Part shown: positions 58,500 to 64,000 of the stretch, one piece after another
Position numbering within the stretch: position 1 is the first letter of the stretch
Layout of the letters: each line of letters begins with the position of its first letter
Origin: Paramecium pentaurelia
Taxonomy: Eukaryota; Ciliophora; Oligohymenophorea; Peniculida; Parameciidae
Assembly (NCBI GenBank): GCA_905183005.1
Contig: CAJJDO010000035.1
Coordinates: forward strand, 394,338-458,337
Direction: 5' to 3'
Length of the DNA: 64,000 bases
Program-made: the position numbers and the translations under genes
Notes under the pieces: model-generated
Database searches by the model: none
The model's input: the letters and a program-made list of their open reading frames with translations, nothing else
Told to the model about the DNA's origin: nothing

Positions 58500-61400
58500 T
58501 CATTTGCTGAAAATCCCATCAAAGTTGATAGAACTTAATTTAACTGGTACTTTAGTATTCGGCTATTGTTGAATCTACATTTGAGGTAGTACAGCCTATC
58601 TATCTACAAGTTCTAATCTTTCTCTTTCCTCTTATGTTACTTCCTATAATAATATTTAATAATTTTTACTCTTCCATCAAGATATAATATAGTTGGCAAC
58701 TTTCTTAAAATCATTTATCGATATCCTGGTCTTCTACTCAATGAATTACCTACAAGTTCTAATTCTTTAAGTTATGTAAGAGCAACTAGATGTTCAATAT
58801 CTGGTAAGTCATTAATTCTATTTGAATTAGCAAATAGATGCTATAATAAAATAAATAAATTAATACAAGTAATTTAAATAGTTTTTAAATATTTTAGAAA
58901 TTCTTTAATCCATTTCCATCTATTTTTAAACATTTAATTGGGTTTTATGCAATAAATGATTAAGGATCAAATTATCTTACTTTATTATAATTTAAATCTA
59001 ATTCTTTCAATTATTTTAAATTTTCTAAATAATCTACTCTAATAATCTCATTCTTTTCACATTTCATTATTTTTAAATCTTTTAATAAACAATATTACAA
59101 TCCATTAAATTCTTTTAAACAATTTTATGATATATCTAAAATCTATAATTATTAACATCCATTTAATCCCTTTTTTTAATTTATATCAGTTGGATACAAT
59201 AGAGTTTCAATTTTATTTGAAGTTAATATTAAAATTTTTAATTAAGGTAAGAATCCTAACATTTTAGTAGAAGTAAATAAATTTTGACTTAAATCTAATT
59301 CTACCAATTATGGGAATGATTAAACATTAAAAACATCTTCAAAATCTCTTAATTCACAATTCTATAAACAAAGTTCAGTAATTTTATTTGCAGGTTAACC
59401 TTAAAGTCTTGAAAATAGTATCTCTTCAGTCAAACGTCCTGTATATAAATTTTTTGCCATTTATTATTCTGAAGCCTCTATAGAAATTCCATCCAAAACC
59501 TTTAATTTTGGAATATTATAAAGTACATAAGATCTATAATTAGTGTCTCTTGCAAAAGGATTTCCAGATAAATCTAATATGATAAGTTTTTGTAAATGTT
59601 TAATATTATTAATTTCTTTTTAATTAGTTATATTATTATTTCCTAAATATATTTCCATTAAACTTTTCAAATCTGGAAATTCTTTTAAATTAAGAATAGC
59701 ATTATCCTCTAAAGATAATTACATTAAATTAATTAAATTAGATATACCATCTATTTAAAATATTTTATTGCCTCCCAATTCTAATTTCTTTAAATATTAC
59801 ATATTATCTAATCCTTAAATTTAAATAATAGAATTTTTTTCTAAATTAAGTTCTTCAAGTAAAACTGAATCTTAAATTGATGTAATTTATGTTATTTTAT
59901 TATGACCTAGATTTAAGTGTCTTAATTGTACTAATTCTTCCAAACCTTTCATACTACTTAGTTTTTAGTGAGTAATCATAACTGATTAAATATGTTATTT
60001 CCAATCATGTTAAACTTTACTAAATGTTTAAAGCATTCCAGTAGTAATATATTATTTTTAATTAGTAGTTGGTTCTCTATCTTCCTCTGTTACAGGTAAA
60101 TGATCTAAGAATGCTAAATTATTTAGGATCATAACTATTTCCTTTCTTGTTTCTTTGTATTCACCTATTGGATTAAATACTACAGATAGATATTTCAAAT
60201 TTTAATTGTATTTAAGAATTCCTACTTAATCAACATCTTGTATATTATTATGTGTTAAATCTAAAACTTCTAAATGATTCAAACCTTGTAGACCATTAAG
60301 ATTAGATATTTCATTATGTGATAAATCAAGTCTAATTAGATTTGGTAATTCATTTAAACCTGTTATATTACTTATTTTGTTATAACTAAGGATGAGAGTA
60401 TGAAATTATCCTTTTACAAATGTTATATCTTAAACAGAACAATTACTTAAATTTAAGAATTAAATTTGATTCTTCAATATTTCATTTAAATTTGGTGTAC
60501 CAACCAAATTAGGATTTAATTCATAAAGTGTTGATCTACTTAAACAATATTTGAAGTAATTCACCAAAGCAGGTTTTAGAGATGCACATTCTGATCTATC
60601 TAAATCTTAAGCTTTCAATTCATAAGTTGGATATTCTTCTAAATTCTCAAATTGATAATTATTCAAATCTTCAGCTAATTGATTATATAAATCATTTATA
60701 TTGTCTTTATATTTATTAATATTAGCAGGAGTAATGAAATCATCTTCCTCTGACTCTAAAACCCCTAATGCAGATCCAAAATCAGCAATTTTATTTTAAA
60801 GTGGAGATTACATAACATATTCAAATTCAGCAAAATATTCAGGTAATACAAGATTATTGTCAAGTACAAACCATAATTTATGTTTTGGATCATTTTCCAT
60901 AACTCTTAAAACAGTATATTCATCTTAATATTATTTGGTATCAACAGGAGCTTTTTGATACATCTCACTCCATGGTTATTCAGGATTAAAATATGGGAAT
61001 TTTGAATCAGAAACTGATTTAATCATTAAAACTTTGCAAATTAGAATTACACCAGGTGGAATCACATTATATTTTTAATAGTATAATCTATATATATAAT
61101 TGAATTAATACTTTCGTTTAATAAATCTCTTATTTAATTTCTGAGCATGTTCTTATCCATTTAATAGATGCTGAATTCTTGGAGCATCAGCCCCTAAAAT
61201 ACTATTAACCAAAGGTGTATAAGAACTTAATCCTATTTATTGAGAATCCTTAAAATATTAAATAAAATTAATTACTTGGCAACTTCTAAATCCTTCTTCT
61301 ATTACATTATATATTTCTGATGGAAAATTTGGATCAACACCATAGAATAGATATTCAAGTGATTTTTTGTGACTCTGATTTGATACATCAACTAATGATT

Positions 61401-62654
61401 CCATCTTTTCTTCAAATTTATTTCTAATGAATTTATTATGTATTCTAACAACTCTCTTTATTTGAATATCTTTAATACCAAATTTACCCATTTATTCTGC
61501 ATGAAATCTTGAGTTTATAAGATCAACACAAGAACCATACCATTTTTCATTTGTTTTTCCTTCTTCCAATCTAATATTACCTCCAGTTTCTAATTCTGTA
61601 ATTAATTTATGTATGCTTTAATTGCAGTATTCATATACTTTTTTTTTAATACTATTATAAATTTCATTTTAATTCTCATATTCTTCATATTTATTCTCTA
61701 AAAGTTATTATCTCTCTTTATCTTATTCCTAAGCTAATTTAATATTTAAATTAGATATATCCTCACATAATGAATCAGTTTTTATTTTCTTACCTTTCTT
61801 TAATAATTTACATAATGTAGAAAATGTTCTTTACATAGTTTTTATTCTCATATTATAATACATCTTCTTTTTCATAAAAGTTCCTTCAGCAAAAGATTTT
61901 TAATCATCAGAAATCATAAGAGTGTCCAATTTATATATGTTTCTTAAATGATAAAGTACATAGGTTTAATAATTACAAAGATTACATATAGGATTATCAC
62001 CAAAATGAGGATCATAAAATGCCAAAACTTTAAGATTTGGTAAACGATTTAAATTTAAGGCTTCCTTAAAACTGCATATTTTATTTCCACTTATATTTAA
62101 ATCATATAAGTTTTTTAATTTATCCAAAGAAGTTCTTAGATTACTTATAGAATTGGCTGCTAACCAAAGTTATTTCAAATTCATTAATTAATCTAGGTTT
62201 TAAATAGTATCGATTTTATTATCGCAAAGCCACAATATTTCTAGTTTAGTTAATGACTCTAATCCTTCCAATTTTTGAATCACATTATGAGATATATAAA
62301 GAGATTTTAAATTTTGTGTTGCTTTCAAACCAGTTAATTTAGCAATTTAATTCTCATTCAAATTTAATTCCTCCAATTTAGTTAAATCATCTAAACCCTA
62401 GTTAAATAAATTATTGAATACTTCAATAACAGTGATACCAACATTTATTAATGTTAAAGATTTCAAATTTTTGAACATCTATATTACATTCATTCTTCCA
62501 AAGTCTTCAAGAGTAAGTTCAATTCTTTCAATTTTGTCTAAATTACTCCATTCCTTATCAGAGAATCCATTCATAATTTTCTATTTCATAATTTGATTCT
62601 TACAATTGTCTCCAGTTTTCCAGAGTCCCCTTTCTTCTTTTCCTCTTATTGCAT
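58500..62654 (-). CDS. LRRC9: Leucine-rich-repeat protein, LRRC9-type (1351 aa)
   Basis: Start ATG 62652-62654 (MQQEEKKKGDSGKLET), stop TGA 58500-58502. Introns at 62581-62603, 61088-61111, 58841-58866 and one 26-nt near 58675 leave exactly 1352 codons. N-terminal LRR block with SDS22-type repeats (LEGLESLTKLEILWLCDNKI), capped by DNPICNLCNYQTYVLYHL. A helical region follows with KKKMYYNMRIKTMQ, then a central region with EYLFYGVDPNFPSEIYNVIE and RLYYQKYNVIPPGVILICKV. Then come two more LRR blocks, the last ending LPTILYLDGREVTQEERERLE. This LRR-helix-central domain-LRR layout and the DGREVT.EER cap match LRRC9, a protein of ciliated organisms; its molecular role is little known. Length agrees with about 1450 aa in animals. 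Confidence 0.88.
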
Positions 62655-62722
62655 TTATAATTATTATTACTTTTGTTATGCTTAACTTGTAAAAAAAGAA
62701 TGAAATATATAATAATATTAGA

Positions 62723-63547
62723 TCAATATTCATTAACTGATACATCAGATGCTACATAATTTATTGCTTAATACGTCTAATAAACTGGAAGAACTCTAAA
62801 TCATCCTCTACTCTGTGGTTACTTTGTTCTGACCATGGTGGTAACTTAATTGTTAAAGTATCAGAATTAGACAAATAATTATGATCCTTTGTAACTGGCA
62901 TTGGTGGGAACTTAATACCAACAAAAGGTTTCTTGGCCAATGCTTAAAATAATTTAGAAACTTATTTACGATTGTAAACATAAACATGCTTCTTGGTATT
63001 CTCAGAACTGCTAAGAGACTCTGTCTTTGGTGCAATATTTAAAACCACATCTGTTGAAGAATTCTAAATAGGTTATGCTTCAGTATCTCCCTCTAAAGAT
63101 ATTGCTTTATCAACATAATTTGCTTAATCAGTCTTTGCTTCCTATAACTCTTCGACTCTTTATTATCTTTTTAATTATTACTGCATTTAATCTTAAATCT
63201 TTTCAATCTACAAAGATTCCTTTTACTGAAAACCATCTTATTAAGCTTTAATTAACTTCATTAAATACTTGAATCAATTGATTCCTCAATATAAACCATT
63301 GGAGTATCATCACTCTTAAACACTGCCAAACTAGCTTCAACTTCTTAATTTTAATCTCCTTCTAGAGTTTCAGCTGAGACATCATCTCTTCCAACATAAA
63401 AACTTTAATCCTCTTATTCGGCTTAGAAGATTGCTTTTCTAAATCATCTCATTTACCTTGTTCTTCTTCAATCAAAGATTTTGGTGAGCCTCTCAACATT
63501 TATGAAACACCAAAGCAAATTAGCACTGTGAGAATTAGTGTCTTCAT
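62723..63547 (-). CDS. Secretory protein with signal peptide, possibly granule-related
   Basis: Start ATG 63545-63547; MKTLILTVLICFGVS is a clear signal peptide. The body is acidic and Gln/Glu-rich with a coiled-coil stretch (IQDQMQQQLKRQQRVEEL) and a C-terminal globular-looking part: KHVYVYNRKQVSKLFQALAK, KPFVGIKFPPMPVTKDHNYL, IKLPPWSEQ. A 23-nt intron at 63246-63268 (ends AAG) is firm. The junction near 63455, just after the signal peptide (EEEQGK then TGA), is not resolved, and the stop at 62723-62725 depends on a 19-nt intron that is shorter than any other here. Composition resembles trichocyst or other secretory-granule proteins; that is a guess. Confidence 0.55.
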
Positions 63548-64000
63548 GAATATATTATATATTAATAATTGAAAAACGATCAAAAATTTATAATTAATCT
63601 TATCTAATTACAAGATCAAATAGTTTCCAAACATAGAATAGCAATATACAAGTTAAGATCAACAGTTATATCATTAATATGATATATTATTTTCTTATTT
63701 AAAACATATAAGAAAATAAAAGAAAAGATTTTATTCTTTTATTCACATAGTTCTAATTTTAATAATAGTAATAATGTTAAAGTTGTTTCTATTTAAAAAT
63801 CAAAGTATTTAACATAATGTTAATTGAACTCTAATAATATTAAGCATATTTTTAGTTTCTTAATTATTTTATCAAAAACGACATCACATTTTGAAAGCAA
63901 CGTGTTTCTTAAGTTTTATTTTTATATTTAGTAAAATAATAATTTAAAAACGAAATTTAGTTAAAGAAATGATATTTTGAAAGATCATTCATTTTGAATC
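63548..64000. other. AT-rich spacer to window end
   Basis: About 450 bp upstream of the secretory gene. No supported frame, RNA or repeat. Confidence 0.5.

Noticed and set aside
1..64000. tRNA, rRNA, CRISPR, insertion sequence or telomere repeats
   Set aside because: I looked for cloverleaf-type G/C-rich patches, regular direct repeats, transposase motifs and C4A2/C3A3-type repeats and saw none. A covariance-model scan would be needed to exclude small RNAs.

Overview
The window is nuclear (macronuclear-type) DNA of a ciliate, most likely Paramecium. Four things seen directly point there. Long frames stay open only if TAA and TAG are read as glutamine, and every gene I could close ends in TGA. 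Introns are tiny (22-32 nt, most 23-29) and begin GTA with rare GTT/GTG; I reconstructed about 80. The DNA is very AT-rich. Genes are packed on both strands with short spacers. No bacterial operon, CRISPR array, insertion sequence, telomere or tRNA was found. For most multi-exon genes I checked that the span minus introns is a multiple of three.

Layout. 1-3.3 kb: 3' truncated ABCB transporter (-). 3.8-7.6 kb: 1223-residue coiled-coil protein (-). 7.7-10 kb: tubulin-tyrosine-ligase-like enzyme (TTLL, -). 10.7-13 kb: ciliate two-membrane-pass protein (+). 13.1-13.8 kb: ribosomal protein eS7 (-). 14.8-17 kb: cytosolic Hsp90 (+) with a perfect heat-shock element. 17.1-19.2 kb: long-chain acyl-CoA synthetase (+). 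19.5-21.8 kb: Myb-like protein and DEAD-box helicase (-). 21.8-22.2 kb: kinase pseudogene. 24-25 kb: an isolated three-repeat Myb gene between two gene-poor blocks of about 1.8 kb. 26.7-30.2 kb: uL29 (-), AGC kinase and a WD-like protein (+, 12 bp apart). 30.3-36.8 kb: four unassigned proteins (-). 37.3-39.5 kb: decayed coding sequence, a small gene and a second kinase relic. 39.8-40.8 kb: Mei2-like RNA-binding protein (+). 40.9-44.1 kb: cyclic-nucleotide-binding protein, CFAP97-like protein and an unassigned protein (-). 44.9-46 kb: multipass membrane protein (-). 46.7-48.6 kb: small protein, uS11 and eL19 (-). 48.6-50.8 kb: acylation-type small protein overlapping a Pet127 homologue (+). 51.5-53.2 kb: second TTLL (-). 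53.8-54.9 kb: zinc-binding protein (-) and ribosomal P1 (+). 55.2-57.9 kb: coiled-coil and Myb genes (-). 58.5-62.7 kb: LRRC9-type leucine-rich-repeat protein (-). 62.7-63.5 kb: secretory protein (-).

The genes do not form one pathway. Themes that recur are translation (eS7, uL29, uS11, eL19, P1), cilium and microtubule functions (two TTLLs, LRRC9, CFAP97-like, several coiled coils), signalling at membranes (AGC kinase, cyclic-nucleotide-binding protein, N-terminal MGxC proteins) and three separate Myb-type regulators. I see no strong case for a wholly new system. The most interesting signals are the short introns that end in AAG, adjacent genes that overlap or nearly touch, the heat-shock element, and three decayed coding relics.
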